Part shown: in pieces, positions 25,372-34,654 of the stretch
Layout of the letters: each line of letters opens with the position of its first letter
Position numbering within the stretch: the stretch's first letter is position 1
NCBI GenBank assembly: GCA_949283955.1
Contig: CASDUP010000032.1
Location: 1 to 52,595 of the forward strand
Source of the DNA: an uncultured Verrucomicrobiota bacterium
GTDB lineage: Bacteria; Verrucomicrobiota; Verrucomicrobiia; Opitutales; Intestinicryptomonadaceae
Length of the DNA: 52,595 nt
Reading direction: 5' to 3'
The notes under the pieces: model-generated
Databases searched by the model: none
Told to the model about the DNA's origin: nothing
Seen by the model: only the letters and a program-made list of their open reading frames with translations
Made by a program: the position numbers and the translations under genes

Positions 25372-26952
25372 TTATTTTTTATTATCCCTTTCGGACATCA
25401 ATGCTTCAGCCTTCTCGGAAACTATCGACGCCCTTTCGCATTCCTTTTTAAACTCGGCAAAAAATTTGTAAAATTCATCTTCGTCGTCGTTCAGTATGCT
25501 CTCAAATATCCCTCCGAGCGACACCACGGCATTGTGCCACAGGGGATTCACATAAAAAAGAGAATACCTCAATTCCCTTGTTCTCCTCGAAACTTCTGCC
25601 CTAAAATTGTCGTCCTCCCTCAATTTCCACATCTCAGAAAAATTCGACACTCCCCTTCTTTCCCCGTCCTTCGCCGAATACTGTATTGCCACCATCGACG
25701 CCATTTCATCTCTGGAGTCTGAAGGAGTTTTCACTCCTCCCAGCCTGGACCAAATTTCACCCTCGTACACGCACTTCCAATACGCCTTGTTTTTGGACGC
25801 ATTCCATTCCCTATCCACTGACTCCGCCAATTTTTCTCCGCTATCCGCCTTTTGGGAAAAACGCAACAGCTTTGCCAATTCCCCCTGCGAGGGAGCCATC
25901 TGCCGAAGCGATCTCAAGGCCCAAAAAGCTTTCGCCGCGTTAACCTCCGCGTCCCCCTTTCCGCGGGACATCTCAAATATTTCCTTTAAATCCGGGGGCG
26001 GATATTTGGACGCTGCCATCGCCATATCGCGTATGACACCCGTTTTCATTCTGCTCTCAAGCTCTTTTGCAAACGCCAATTCCTGCCAATAAACAGACTC
26101 TTTTATGTCTCCGCCTTCCATCTCTGATATCTTTCTCAGAAAGGCCCCGCTCAAAAGCATGCACGCTTCGGACAATTTTAAATTTTTGTCCCATCTGGCC
26201 GAAATCGTTATCTCTCCGTTCTCCAAAATTTCCACCCCAACTTTGAAATCGGATTCCATTCCTGTCTTTTCCAGCTTTTCCGGGGTTATTAGCTGAAAAA
26301 CTATCAGCTTTACAAACGAAAGCTTTTCGCCGTTTTCCGAAAAGTATTCGGAAAACATCTTCGTGCATTCCCTCACCAACTTTGAACAGGCCATGACCGC
26401 CACCGGATCGTCGCTTACGAGATACACGCAGGAATTTTGGAAATATCTGTACTCGGAATTTATCGGAACTTCCGAATCTTTTGGGAAGAGTTTTTCCCTC
26501 TCTTCCCTCATGAGCTTAGACATGGCATCTTCGTACTTTTTTTTCTCGGCTTGGAAATCGACCGGCTCCCCATTAGAAGCTTTCTGTTCTTCCGAAACAT
26601 TCTCCCTGAGTGCTCCGCTTTCATCTTCCTTATTCCGCGATTCCCCCAAAAGACCGATTTTTTCCTCTTTCTCCGACTTTTCGATTTCGGATATTTCTCG
26701 CTTTATCTTTTCGATTCTTTTCTCTTCCGAATCCTTCGAAATTATTTCCCCTTCCGTCTCCGACGAGGGATTTACCCTTATTCTTACGGTTAATCCACCG
26801 GGCAGAGTGAAGCTTTGCCCGTCGCGAATTTCCCCGGAGCGCTCTCTTCCGGAGGGTGAACCGCCGAAAGGGGAATGCGGATCTGCGGCATGCAAACTCG
26901 AGAAATAGGCCGACAGAGCAAATATAAAAAATCCCTTTAAGACAGTTTTCAT
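25372..26952 (-). CDS. Exported protein of unknown function, possible inactive gluzincin-like fold
   Basis: 526 residues from the ATG ending at 26952, chosen because a signal peptide starts there ([22 protein letters not shown]) and because it gives an ATGA overlap with the gene before it. Residues about 25-160 are charged and Glu/Lys-rich. From about 170 the pattern ([20 protein letters not shown], later [11 protein letters not shown]) resembles the start of MA-type peptidase domains. The helix that would carry HExxH reads [13 protein letters not shown], and the later stretch [14 protein letters not shown] matches the glutamate helix only in outline. If the fold is right, it is catalytically dead. 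This is inference from pattern. It belongs to a four-gene cluster of unknown envelope proteins. Confidence 0.8.
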   Translation of the reverse strand: MKTVLKGFFIFALSAYFSSLHAADPHSPFGGSPSGRERSGEIRDGQSFTLPGGLTVRIRVNPSSETEGEIISKDSEEKRIEKIKREISEIEKSEKEEKIGLLGESRNKEDESGALRENVSEEQKASNGEPVDFQAEKKKYEDAMSKLMREEREKLFPKDSEVPINSEYRYFQNSCVYLVSDDPVAVMACSKLVRECTKMFSEYFSENGEKLSFVKLIVFQLITPEKLEKTGMESDFKVGVEILENGEITISARWDKNLKLSEACMLLSGAFLRKISEMEGGDIKESVYWQELAFAKELESRMKTGVIRDMAMAASKYPPPDLKEIFEMSRGKGDAEVNAAKAFWALRSLRQMAPSQGELAKLLRFSQKADSGEKLAESVDREWNASKNKAYWKCVYEGEIWSRLGGVKTPSDSRDEMASMVAIQYSAKDGERRGVSNFSEMWKLREDDNFRAEVSRRTRELRYSLFYVNPLWHNAVVSLGGIFESILNDDEDEFYKFFAEFKKECERASIVSEKAEALMSERDNKK

Positions 26953-27527
26953 TTTACAAAAATCACCGCGCCGTCTTTTACGTCTATTGATTCCACCTTG
27001 GCAAGTTTTTCCCAAAACTCCGAAAGTCCGGGAAGTGAATCCGAATATTCTTCTGCGAAAGATTCCACAAAAATTCCGTCGAAGAGACCGGGAAACTTCG
27101 CCTTGCCTATTCCCGCCGAAACCACCCTAAAAGTCCATTTGCCTCGTTTTTCGGGCTTCACAAGCGCCCAGAATTCGAATGTTTTTCCCGCCCCGAAAAA
27201 ATTCACAAACGCCGGAACCGAAACCCTCAAAAATCCGTCCCCATCGGGCGAAACCTGCGGCGGAACAGGAACGGAAAAAGAGTTCTCCGAATTTTTTTCG
27301 GCGATTCTCAAAAAGGTTCCCGCCAAAGCTCCAGAAGGATTTTCAATTCTCAGCAAACTTCCCTTGGGGGAGGAAAAAAAGAAGTCGTCGAAATTCTCGG
27401 CCGAAACCTCCCTCCGCAATTCCCCCCCGAGAAACGCCAGATAAATGAAGGCGCAAAGCGCCCCCGCTACGAACAGCAAAACAAAGGACAAGGCCGCGCT
27501 GAAGCAGTTGAAAATAAAACTTCTCAT
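26949..27527 (-). CDS. Membrane-anchored protein of unknown function
   Basis: 192 residues. One N-terminal membrane segment (about 8-34, SAALSFVLLFVAGALCAFIY) is followed by an extracytoplasmic domain rich in Phe and beta-strand pattern (FLRVSVPAFVNFFGAGKTFEF, GKWTFRVVSAGIG). No family was recognised. It lies 3 bp after the 27531 gene and overlaps the next by 4 bp, so it is surely co-translated with them. Confidence 0.8.
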   Translation of the reverse strand: MRSFIFNCFSAALSFVLLFVAGALCAFIYLAFLGGELRREVSAENFDDFFFSSPKGSLLRIENPSGALAGTFLRIAEKNSENSFSVPVPPQVSPDGDGFLRVSVPAFVNFFGAGKTFEFWALVKPEKRGKWTFRVVSAGIGKAKFPGLFDGIFVESFAEEYSDSLPGLSEFWEKLAKVESIDVKDGAVIFVK

Positions 27528-27530
27528 TCC

Positions 27531-29405
27531 TCAATTCGACATGTAGCGCGGCGCTACGCGCTCTATGCCCATTCTGCACAGCCTGGAAGCGGGGAATATA
27601 TCCTGGGCGGCCAAATAGAGGTTAAGGGAAACCGCATAGTCTCCTCGTTTTTCCGCCGCCTCGGCGTCGCTCAAAAGCTTTACGTAGTCGGCCACCGCGG
27701 GAGCGAGTTTCGCGCGTGCCCGTGCCAATACGGGATCGTTCGGCTCCACCTCGAGGGCGTTTTCCAATATGTCCCAAGCAAAATACGGATTCTGCTGTTT
27801 TTCGAGTTCGGCGGCCTGGGCGAGTATGGAGTCGACCCGGGTTATCTTGACTATCGCGTCCTTGAGCTTGGCCGCGCGATCTTTGTCGGTTCTAAACGCG
27901 AGTCCGTACTCGGGGCCCTCCTCTACTATCTCCCTGTAATTTCCCTTCTCGTACAGCTCGTCAAATTTTTCCACGTATTTCATCGAGCCCATCGCCATTC
28001 CAACCATCTCCGAACTGAATTCGCTTATTCCGGGATTCAGTGGCCAAAGCTTGGCCGCCTCCTTCAATTCGGAAGCGAGGGTCTCCTTATCCCCCGAAAG
28101 CGCAGCATGCTTGGCGGACAACAAGTGCAAATCGCTGCCTTTTTTGGCCGCCTGGACCTTCGACAAAACCTCCCTGTACGGAAAATCTTTTGCCAAGCTC
28201 TTCATTTCCGAAACGAGCTCCTCTACGCCGTTCCAATCCTTGGAATCGGAAAGATCTTTTATTGTCGAAAGAGCACGGTATATCTTCAGCAGATCGCTCT
28301 TTTTGGAATAGTCGAAAAGCCTTACGTAGTAGTCGTACTCGCCTAGAAGAAATGTCTCCATCAGTCTCTGAAGAGCCGAATATTTATCTCCAGAATCGTA
28401 CAAATTATTCACCGCCACCATTCCATCGCGAATTTCCGATCTGGCTTCCCTAGCCGAATTTTCAAACACATCGACGGTAGGAACGAGCTGCGCCGAAGGA
28501 TAGATGGCTTTTATTTCGTCCACCCCCACCCTCAAATCCTGCGCGTTTCCCCTGTATATGTGTCTGTAAAACATCGACGCTATCTGAGCGCTCTGAAATT
28601 TTCTCGCCGCAGTAAATATCAAAATTTGCGACTGAAACTGTACCACAGCCTTCGCACCTGCCGCCTCTTTGGTAATTCTCGACGCCGCAAGATCCTCAAA
28701 AGCGTTTTTCATGTCCTCCGTCTGCATCACTATCCTGCTCTCCCCTTCAGTGCGGGTATTCTTGCTGACATTCGATTTCGACGACCCCCTCTTAGACTTG
28801 TCGCGGGCAAATTCGAAGTATGTGCTCATGCTTTCGAGGTTTCTCCTAGACTGCTCGTAGAAGCGCGATTTCTCGTACTCGTCCGCAGCAAATATCCTAT
28901 ACTCGTCGCGCATTCTCCACGCCAGATAGACGAGATTGGCAGTAGCCATCGAGGCGTCCCCGTCGACGGCGTACTCCGCAGCATCGAAGAGTCTCTTCCA
29001 GGCCGCAAACAGCACGGACGGATCCATGTCGTCGTTTGCCGCCGATAGCTGGGCAGATATTTCGTTTAGAATCGCCTGATATTCTCCCAATCCCTCGTCG
29101 TCCGGATTCAGGGCCAGATACTTCTCAAAGCGGGCCCTTGCCATTCTGCTGCTGCCTACATTAAAAGTTCTGCCCTTCCACGTGAACCCCCCGTTCTCCA
29201 AGTCGAGAGAGTCCTTTTCCACGTCGAAAGCCTTGTCCATGGTGCGTTCGAGGGTTCCGCTTTCAAAAAGCCCGGGAGCGCTGTGGACAACCTGCTGGCT
29301 TTTGGGTTCGCGATTCGAATCCGAAAACGACGACAAATTTTGAGCGTCGAGCCGAATAGAAAAAGCGAGGAAAATTAAGGATAGAAAAAGCGAATATATT
29401 TTCAT
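27531..29405 (-). CDS. Large exported helical/TPR-like protein of unknown function
   Basis: 624 residues. A signal peptide (about 1-21, ending RLDAQ) is followed by an almost entirely helical sequence. C-terminal TPR-like units are visible (AWDILENALEVEPNDPVLAR, then AEKRGDYAVSLNLYLAAQ) and similar units probably occur earlier (KYLALNPDDEGLGEYQAIL). This is the layout of a periplasmic scaffold. No enzyme motif was seen. Its gene lies 4 bp after the 29410 gene and 3 bp before the 26949 gene. Confidence 0.82.
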   Translation of the reverse strand: MKIYSLFLSLIFLAFSIRLDAQNLSSFSDSNREPKSQQVVHSAPGLFESGTLERTMDKAFDVEKDSLDLENGGFTWKGRTFNVGSSRMARARFEKYLALNPDDEGLGEYQAILNEISAQLSAANDDMDPSVLFAAWKRLFDAAEYAVDGDASMATANLVYLAWRMRDEYRIFAADEYEKSRFYEQSRRNLESMSTYFEFARDKSKRGSSKSNVSKNTRTEGESRIVMQTEDMKNAFEDLAASRITKEAAGAKAVVQFQSQILIFTAARKFQSAQIASMFYRHIYRGNAQDLRVGVDEIKAIYPSAQLVPTVDVFENSAREARSEIRDGMVAVNNLYDSGDKYSALQRLMETFLLGEYDYYVRLFDYSKKSDLLKIYRALSTIKDLSDSKDWNGVEELVSEMKSLAKDFPYREVLSKVQAAKKGSDLHLLSAKHAALSGDKETLASELKEAAKLWPLNPGISEFSSEMVGMAMGSMKYVEKFDELYEKGNYREIVEEGPEYGLAFRTDKDRAAKLKDAIVKITRVDSILAQAAELEKQQNPYFAWDILENALEVEPNDPVLARARAKLAPAVADYVKLLSDAEAAEKRGDYAVSLNLYLAAQDIFPASRLCRMGIERVAPRYMSN

Positions 29406-29409
29406 TTTC

Positions 29410-29784
29410 TTAGAATTTCTTCATGCTTTCGACTTGAAGGGAACCCCCTTTGGATACCCTTATATTGAGCCTGTATTTCTGGTTTGCGGACACGTTCAAG
29501 CCGAGGGAATCCGGAATAAACACCGCAAACTTCGGATTGCCCATGTTGTCCCTGAGCGAAACGACTCTCCCCGAGTCTGTCTTAGCCAGCTGGGCGTCGA
29601 CCGAGGCGAGAACGGTGTAGGTATTCCCCTCCAATCCCTTGGGAGATTGAATGTAGGAAGAATACGGAAACGGATCGCGCGAAGGGGTCATGGCTTTGTC
29701 GAAATAGACGTATGCCAAAGATGCCACCACTGCCGCCATGGGAACGAGAACCGCAACAAAAATGGATATATTTTTTGATTTCAT
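29410..29784 (-). CDS. Small membrane-anchored protein, possibly OB-like, function unknown
   Basis: 124 residues. An N-terminal membrane anchor (about 6-28) precedes a beta-rich domain with the strand pattern NTYTVLASVDAQLAK, FAVFIPDSLGLNV, QKYRLNIRVSKGGSLQV. This has the look of a small OB-type barrel. No family was recognised with certainty. It is the first gene of the four-gene unknown cluster, 137 bp downstream of the ABC transporter gene on the same strand. Confidence 0.78.
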   Translation of the reverse strand: MKSKNISIFVAVLVPMAAVVASLAYVYFDKAMTPSRDPFPYSSYIQSPKGLEGNTYTVLASVDAQLAKTDSGRVVSLRDNMGNPKFAVFIPDSLGLNVSANQKYRLNIRVSKGGSLQVESMKKF

Positions 29785-29826
29785 ACTATTAAAACTCTGA
29801 AAAAATCCCCCGCCAAAACCGCCCGA

Positions 29827-29842
29827 CGCTTCGGCCGAAGCG
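29827..29842. repeat. 16-bp perfect palindrome between the ABC transporter and the unknown cluster
   Basis: CGCTTCGGCCGAAGCG is its own reverse complement. As RNA it would form a 6-bp stem with a GGCC loop. There is no T-run next to it in the minus direction, so it is an attenuator or operator candidate rather than a standard terminator. Confidence 0.5.
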
Positions 29843-29921
29843 CCCCGATACTCAAGTAAGGTCCCGAAAATCGCAAGCTTTTTGTTTTTTAGTAAAAACT
29901 ATGAAAAATTCGCCTCCCGGC

Positions 29922-31586
29922 TCAATTCCAACTTCTGCGGTTTACTCCCACAAAGACGAAGGCTATCGCGGCAACCGCCTGGACCGCCAACACAGCCACG
30001 CACAAACTCGTCGAAGGCATGCTCTCCCACTCGGATCTGGCGAGCATAAACGCGTCGTAAATTCGCGTATCCGACATGGAGTTGATATATCCAGCCCAGC
30101 CCCAATAGGTGGCTATGAAAGGCCTGCATATCCATCTGAGGGCCTCGGGCAAAGCGAGCACTACTCCCGATAGAGGAAGTTGGAATCCCACCAGGTAGAT
30201 GGAGACCAAATTCGCCTTGTCCGCCGAGGAGAACAGCGAGCTGAAAGCTAGGCACACGCAGGTCATTGAAACGCAAACGGCAGTAAGCGACATGGCCTGC
30301 TCGAAAAACGACGACGGAAATCCGCAAACGTATTTGACAAAGGCGCACATCCACACTCCTTGAAAAACCGCCAAAGACGAGGTGAATAAAATTTTTGAAA
30401 GAGCGTACGCCGAAGGCCTTAGCCCGAACATTCGCTCCTTTTCATAAAGATTTCTCTCTCCCGCTATCTCCCTTGCGGAGTTGTTGGAACCCATTAGGGC
30501 AAGCAGCACGACTTGAAACAAAATCAGACCTGTGACGAGAGTCGAAGTTTCAACCGCCTCTATCTGTGCCCGCAAGCTTTCCTTCATCTCGTCTATTGCC
30601 CCGAGGTTTCTCTCCAAAGCCAGGCCCTCTATCTGGGGAAGTCCTCCCAGCGCAAAAATCACCACAACTATGGGGAACCCGAATGTGATGGCCAAAGTCA
30701 GCAAAAAATACGTCTTGTCCCTGAAGAACAGCCGGTAGCGCCTCGAAAGGAGAGTCGATGTCTGGGAAAGCATGGACGGGCGGCTATATTCCGATTTTCC
30801 CTCGAGCTCCTCCGGCTTCTCCGGAAGCGGGCTGCCCTCCTCCAGCCATCTGGATTTCCAATGGGATATGTCGAACCTATTGAGCTCGTCGTAGAGATGA
30901 AGCGCCGATTCTATCCCGAAATATTTTTTAAGTTCGGGAAGGGTTCCCCTAAAAACGATTTCACCCTCGTAAACCACGCTTATTGAGTCGAAATAGTCGA
31001 GTTTTGCGAGATTGTGTATTATGCACACGAACGTTTTTTCGGAGGTCAAGCAGAGTTTTTTCAGAAGGTCGAGAATGGCGTTTTCCGAAAGCGGATCCAA
31101 TCCTGAGGTCACTTCGTCGCACACCAAGACTTCGGGATCGTTCGCCAACTCCACCCCCAGGCCTATCCTTCTTAGCTGGCCGCCAGAAAGCGACTCCACC
31201 AATTTGTCCGCGTGTTCTTCCAGTCCCGTTATCTCCAGAATTTCCCTCATTCTTCGAAGTTTCTCCGCCTCGTCCAGAAGGGACAGATCCAGCGAGCTCT
31301 TAAGGGCCTCACGAACCGTAAGCTTAGGATGGACGCACGTGAACTGCGGCGCAAATCCCACCTTTCCCGCCAACTCCGAAGCGTCCGCTATCCTTCTTCC
31401 GCGAAAGTACGAGTCGCCCTCCGATGGGATTATTCCGAGCATCGCCTTAACGAGAGTGGTCTTGCCGCATCCGGACGGACCTATCACCGCGTGCATTTTT
31501 CCACCCTCGAAATCCACCGACGCCCCCTTCAAAATTGGAACCGAGGAATTCGACACTCTAACGTTTAGATTTCTGCAGCCAAACAT
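29922..31586 (-). CDS. ABCG-type half ABC transporter (ATPase plus permease)
   Basis: 554 residues from the ATG ending at 31586; a TTG at 31631 would add 15 residues. One chain holds the ATPase (about 1-240) and an ABC2-type permease (about 280-554). Walker A GPSGCGKT is at 36-43, the signature LSGGQLRRIGLGVELA near 130, and Walker B VLVCDEVTSGLD near 153. The permease has about six membrane helices. This domain order is that of the ABCG (White/Pdr-like) exporters, which dimerise and export lipids or other hydrophobic compounds. The substrate is unknown. It is transcribed towards the unknown four-gene cluster and divergently from the 31634 gene, with under 50 bp between them. Confidence 0.9.
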   Translation of the reverse strand: MFGCRNLNVRVSNSSVPILKGASVDFEGGKMHAVIGPSGCGKTTLVKAMLGIIPSEGDSYFRGRRIADASELAGKVGFAPQFTCVHPKLTVREALKSSLDLSLLDEAEKLRRMREILEITGLEEHADKLVESLSGGQLRRIGLGVELANDPEVLVCDEVTSGLDPLSENAILDLLKKLCLTSEKTFVCIIHNLAKLDYFDSISVVYEGEIVFRGTLPELKKYFGIESALHLYDELNRFDISHWKSRWLEEGSPLPEKPEELEGKSEYSRPSMLSQTSTLLSRRYRLFFRDKTYFLLTLAITFGFPIVVVIFALGGLPQIEGLALERNLGAIDEMKESLRAQIEAVETSTLVTGLILFQVVLLALMGSNNSAREIAGERNLYEKERMFGLRPSAYALSKILFTSSLAVFQGVWMCAFVKYVCGFPSSFFEQAMSLTAVCVSMTCVCLAFSSLFSSADKANLVSIYLVGFQLPLSGVVLALPEALRWICRPFIATYWGWAGYINSMSDTRIYDAFMLARSEWESMPSTSLCVAVLAVQAVAAIAFVFVGVNRRSWN

Positions 31587-31633
31587 CGCCTTTTTGTATT
31601 GAGATTTTTCATTTTTTTTGCCTAAAAGCAACC

Positions 31634-32251
31634 ATGAATATTTTCGCCAAGGTATCCGTGTGCGCGCTATTGTGTCTTGCCGCCTCTTCCCAGGCGTTCG
31701 CCCTGCAAGTAAAGCGCGGTGCGTTCAGGTCGAAGGAGATTTTTTCCGTTTCCATGCCCGACGGAACGAGTTTCTTCGGGAAGGAGAACATGATAGTCTC
31801 CATATCCCTTCAGAAGTACAGGCTCGAAGCGTTCGTCCTCACGGAAGTGAACGTGCAGTTTTTGGGTGAAAACGCCCTAATAAGAATCTACAACGCGACT
31901 CCCTCCAACCTCGCCGACGAAATATTTTCCGCCGCCCGTTCCCGTCTTCCCAAGCCCCTCTCAGAAGTAAATCCCCCGATAAAGGACAAGCTGCCCGTCG
32001 TAAAGAAGGCGGAGAATGCTATTAAAAAATCCACCAAGGTTGATTTCGTCTCGAAGAACTATCCTGCCACCACCCACGCAAAAACCGTGGAGTTCGTGGT
32101 GCCGGACCTCGAAGAGCTTCTCGCTTTCTACGACCAAATATCCAGCGATTTCGCACCCCTTAAGGAAGAATCGTCCACCACAATAAAAACCAAAAACGAC
32201 TCCGGAAAAATCGGTGGAACCCTTTATACCATAGAACTTCTTGACGATTAG
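31634..32251 (+). CDS. Secreted protein of unknown function
   Basis: 205 residues. The signal peptide is about 1-24 (VCALLCLAASSQAFA, then LQVKRG). The rest is beta-rich then helical, with no known motif; a Lys-rich middle (about 118-140) precedes a C-terminal beta domain. It is the first of two secreted genes divergent from the ABCG transporter, 15 bp before the next gene. Confidence 0.8.
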   Translation: MNIFAKVSVCALLCLAASSQAFALQVKRGAFRSKEIFSVSMPDGTSFFGKENMIVSISLQKYRLEAFVLTEVNVQFLGENALIRIYNATPSNLADEIFSAARSRLPKPLSEVNPPIKDKLPVVKKAENAIKKSTKVDFVSKNYPATTHAKTVEFVVPDLEELLAFYDQISSDFAPLKEESSTTIKTKNDSGKIGGTLYTIELLDD

Positions 32252-32266
32252 CTATTATAAGACACG

Positions 32267-33091
32267 ATGGCAAATTACACGAAGGATTTTATGAAAAGCA
32301 AAACTCTTTTATTGGCGGCCACTCTGCTGGTTTTTCCATTCTTTTCCCGCGCCGTAGCCGAAGAGGAAAAAATAGGCGACATAGTAAAAACCCCGGCCGG
32401 GGCTTATATGCTTGTCAACGTGTTCGCCACCTCCGCTCAAAACGAGGCATTCCAGCGGGACATAGGGATAATGATAAAACACTCGCACCTTATCGACATG
32501 GTCAGGCAAAAGCGGGACGAGGAGGCTTCCCCAGAGGAGAAGGCAAAGCTCGACGCCAAGCTAAAACAGATGGAAAACGAGTTTTCCGCCAACGACAAGG
32601 TAATGCAGCGCATATATAATTTTTCCGCCAATAGGAAATTCAAACTGACTTTTCTCGAATCATACCTGTGCGTTCCCCTCACCGACGAAGAGATGTCCAA
32701 CCTGCGCTCGTCGAAGGGCGAGGAGCTGAATCCGATGAGGATAGTCCAGTACAACAAAAAGAACGTCTATCGGGTAAAAAAAATATCCGGAACGAAGGAG
32801 AATGAGGAGCTTCAACGGGCCATTGCGTATTCTGTTTCGAAAAGAATGGAGAGCACTAAGCTCAGGTCCGAGCTCGCAAAAACGACCGACCCGGACGTGC
32901 AGATGGATCTTTCGAAAAAACTTGGAGCGATAGAAAAAGCTATAAACGACGCCTCCGCGAAATTGAAGGAAAAATACGGCATAGAATCAAAGCAGTCGTA
33001 CATAATAGAGGTGTCGCGCTCAAAGCTCTACATAATGCTTTCCCCGGACGAGCTCGTTAAAATAGAGGCCGAAAGAAAGAACAAAAGGTAG
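32267..33091 (+). CDS. Secreted, mostly helical protein of unknown function
   Basis: 274 residues from the ATG at 32267. The ATG at 32291 (MKSKTLLLAATLLVFPFFSR) is a better signal-peptide start and may be the true one. The mature part is charged and helical, with coiled-coil-like stretches near 85-115 (EEKAKLDAKLKQMENEFS) and 205-240. No family was recognised. It follows the 31634 gene by 15 bp and is co-transcribed with it. Confidence 0.8.
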   Translation: MANYTKDFMKSKTLLLAATLLVFPFFSRAVAEEEKIGDIVKTPAGAYMLVNVFATSAQNEAFQRDIGIMIKHSHLIDMVRQKRDEEASPEEKAKLDAKLKQMENEFSANDKVMQRIYNFSANRKFKLTFLESYLCVPLTDEEMSNLRSSKGEELNPMRIVQYNKKNVYRVKKISGTKENEELQRAIAYSVSKRMESTKLRSELAKTTDPDVQMDLSKKLGAIEKAINDASAKLKEKYGIESKQSYIIEVSRSKLYIMLSPDELVKIEAERKNKR

Positions 33092-33116
33092 CGGTTTCCC
33101 GCCAAGGCGCGGAGAC

Positions 33117-33145
33117 TTGACAAAAACTTCAAATAATACTTCACT
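33117..33145 (+). promoter_or_regulatory. Candidate promoter before the hit gene
   Basis: TTGACA at 33117-33122 with TTCACT 17 bp later, or the better -10-like TAATAC at 33134-33139 without a matching -35. The start codon at 33155 is so close that the transcript would have almost no leader. Confidence 0.35.
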
Positions 33146-33154
33146 TTTCGCCCG

Positions 33155-33646
33155 ATGATGGAACGTCTTCACTCATATTGGCGCGTAAACTATATAAACG
33201 CTCCAAAAGAATCCGGCGAAAAGAAAAATCCCTTTCCTGAAATGGCGAAATCCCGCGATTTCAAGAAGTTTCATATAGTTTGGAAGGGAAAGTTCACGTT
33301 CATAGTCATGAACAAGTATCCGTACAACTGCGGACATCTTCTCGTTCTTCCCAAACGCGAAGTCGGAGACTTGGAAGACTTAAAACCCGCCGAAAAGTCC
33401 GAATTTTTCGACTCCATAATAAGAGCCAAGCGAATACTTCGCCTCGCCCTGAATCCCGACGCATTCAATGTTGGGTTCAATCTCGGAGCGGGGGCCGGGG
33501 CCGGAATCCCCTCGCACCTGCACTGCCACGTGGTGCCTAGATGGAACGGCGACACCAATTTCATGCCGGTAATATCCGACACGAGGGTTTTGCCCCAATC
33601 GATGGATTCCATGTGGGAGAGGCTCCGCGAATTTGCGGACAAATAA
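33155..33646 (+). CDS. HIT family hydrolase/phosphorylase
   Basis: 163 residues. Histidine-triad proteins cleave nucleotides such as Ap4A or AMP conjugates. The triad is HLHCHVV starting at about residue 121. The upstream family stretch MNKYPYNCGHLLVLPKR and the Asn/Gly-rich loop GFNLGAGAGAGIPSHLH match the Ap4A phosphorylase-like branch. It is cytoplasmic. It lies 24 bp before phoH. Confidence 0.93.
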   Translation: MMERLHSYWRVNYINAPKESGEKKNPFPEMAKSRDFKKFHIVWKGKFTFIVMNKYPYNCGHLLVLPKREVGDLEDLKPAEKSEFFDSIIRAKRILRLALNPDAFNVGFNLGAGAGAGIPSHLHCHVVPRWNGDTNFMPVISDTRVLPQSMDSMWERLREFADK

Positions 33647-33670
33647 AGCTCGAACTTTACACGATACAAG

Positions 33671-34630
33671 ATGGAACAGACACTAACCTTCTCAAGCGCA
33701 AGACAACTCTCCGAGGTTTACCGCAACGACCAAAAAAATCTCGATGCGGCTGAAGAAAAATTCGGAGTAAAGATAGTGACGCGGGACGCGTGGATGAAAA
33801 TAGAGGGAGAAAGCCCGACTTCCGTCGAGAGGGCGTCGGCGTTCTTCAAATCTTTGGACGCCGGAAGGTCTCAAGGCCTTAGAATCACGCAGGCAGACTA
33901 CCTCAACATGATGGAAAAGGCTTCGAAAGGCCTGCTGGAGGACGTCACCAAAGTTTTCGAGAACCCCATAGTAATAGCTCTAAAGAAAAAGAGCATAGTT
34001 CCGAAAAACATCAGCCAAAAAAGATACCTGTCGTACATTCAGAAGAACGACATAGTTTTCGGAATAGGCCCGGCGGGAACGGGTAAGACATATTTGGCTG
34101 TCGCGGCGGCTCTGAAGGCTTTCCAGGATAAAAAGGTCGGCAAGATAATTTTGACGCGCCCCGCGGTGGAGGCTGGGGAAGCTCTGGGATTTCTTCCCGG
34201 AGACCTTCAGGAAAAGCTCCTCCCCTACCTTCGCCCGCTCTACGACGCCCTATACGACATGCTCGGCGCGGAGGATACTGCGAAACTTATGGAGAGGGGA
34301 CTAATAGAGATTGCGCCCCTCGCATACATGAGGGGCCGAACCCTCTCCGACGCGTTTATAATTCTCGACGAGGCTCAAAACACCACAATGGAGCAAATGA
34401 TGATGTTCCTCACTAGGCTCGGCGAAAATTCCCGAATGATAATAACGGGGGACGTCACCCAGATAGACCTTCCAAGAATCAAGAAGTCGGGACTGAAGGG
34501 CGCGATGGAAATTTTAAACGACATAGAGGGAATAAAGCTGTTTAAGTTCGAGGCCGGAGACGTAGTCAGGCACCCGCTTGTCACCAAGATAATAAACGCC
34601 TACGAAGCCCATTCCAGGGCCCAAATCTAA
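33671..34630 (+). CDS. phoH: PhoH family ATPase
   Basis: 319 residues, the typical length. Walker A GPAGTGKT is at 133-140 and Walker B FIILDEAQNTT near 232-242. The N-terminal RNA-binding KH-like domain (about 1-90) is present. PhoH-like proteins are ATPases linked to RNA metabolism. In many bacteria phoH is followed by a 7TM-HD gene and ybeY. Here the 7TM-HD gene follows but ybeY does not. Confidence 0.95.
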   Translation: MEQTLTFSSARQLSEVYRNDQKNLDAAEEKFGVKIVTRDAWMKIEGESPTSVERASAFFKSLDAGRSQGLRITQADYLNMMEKASKGLLEDVTKVFENPIVIALKKKSIVPKNISQKRYLSYIQKNDIVFGIGPAGTGKTYLAVAAALKAFQDKKVGKIILTRPAVEAGEALGFLPGDLQEKLLPYLRPLYDALYDMLGAEDTAKLMERGLIEIAPLAYMRGRTLSDAFIILDEAQNTTMEQMMMFLTRLGENSRMIITGDVTQIDLPRIKKSGLKGAMEILNDIEGIKLFKFEAGDVVRHPLVTKIINAYEAHSRAQI

Positions 34631-34654
34631 GCGGACGGCGCCGAAAAACGCGGA

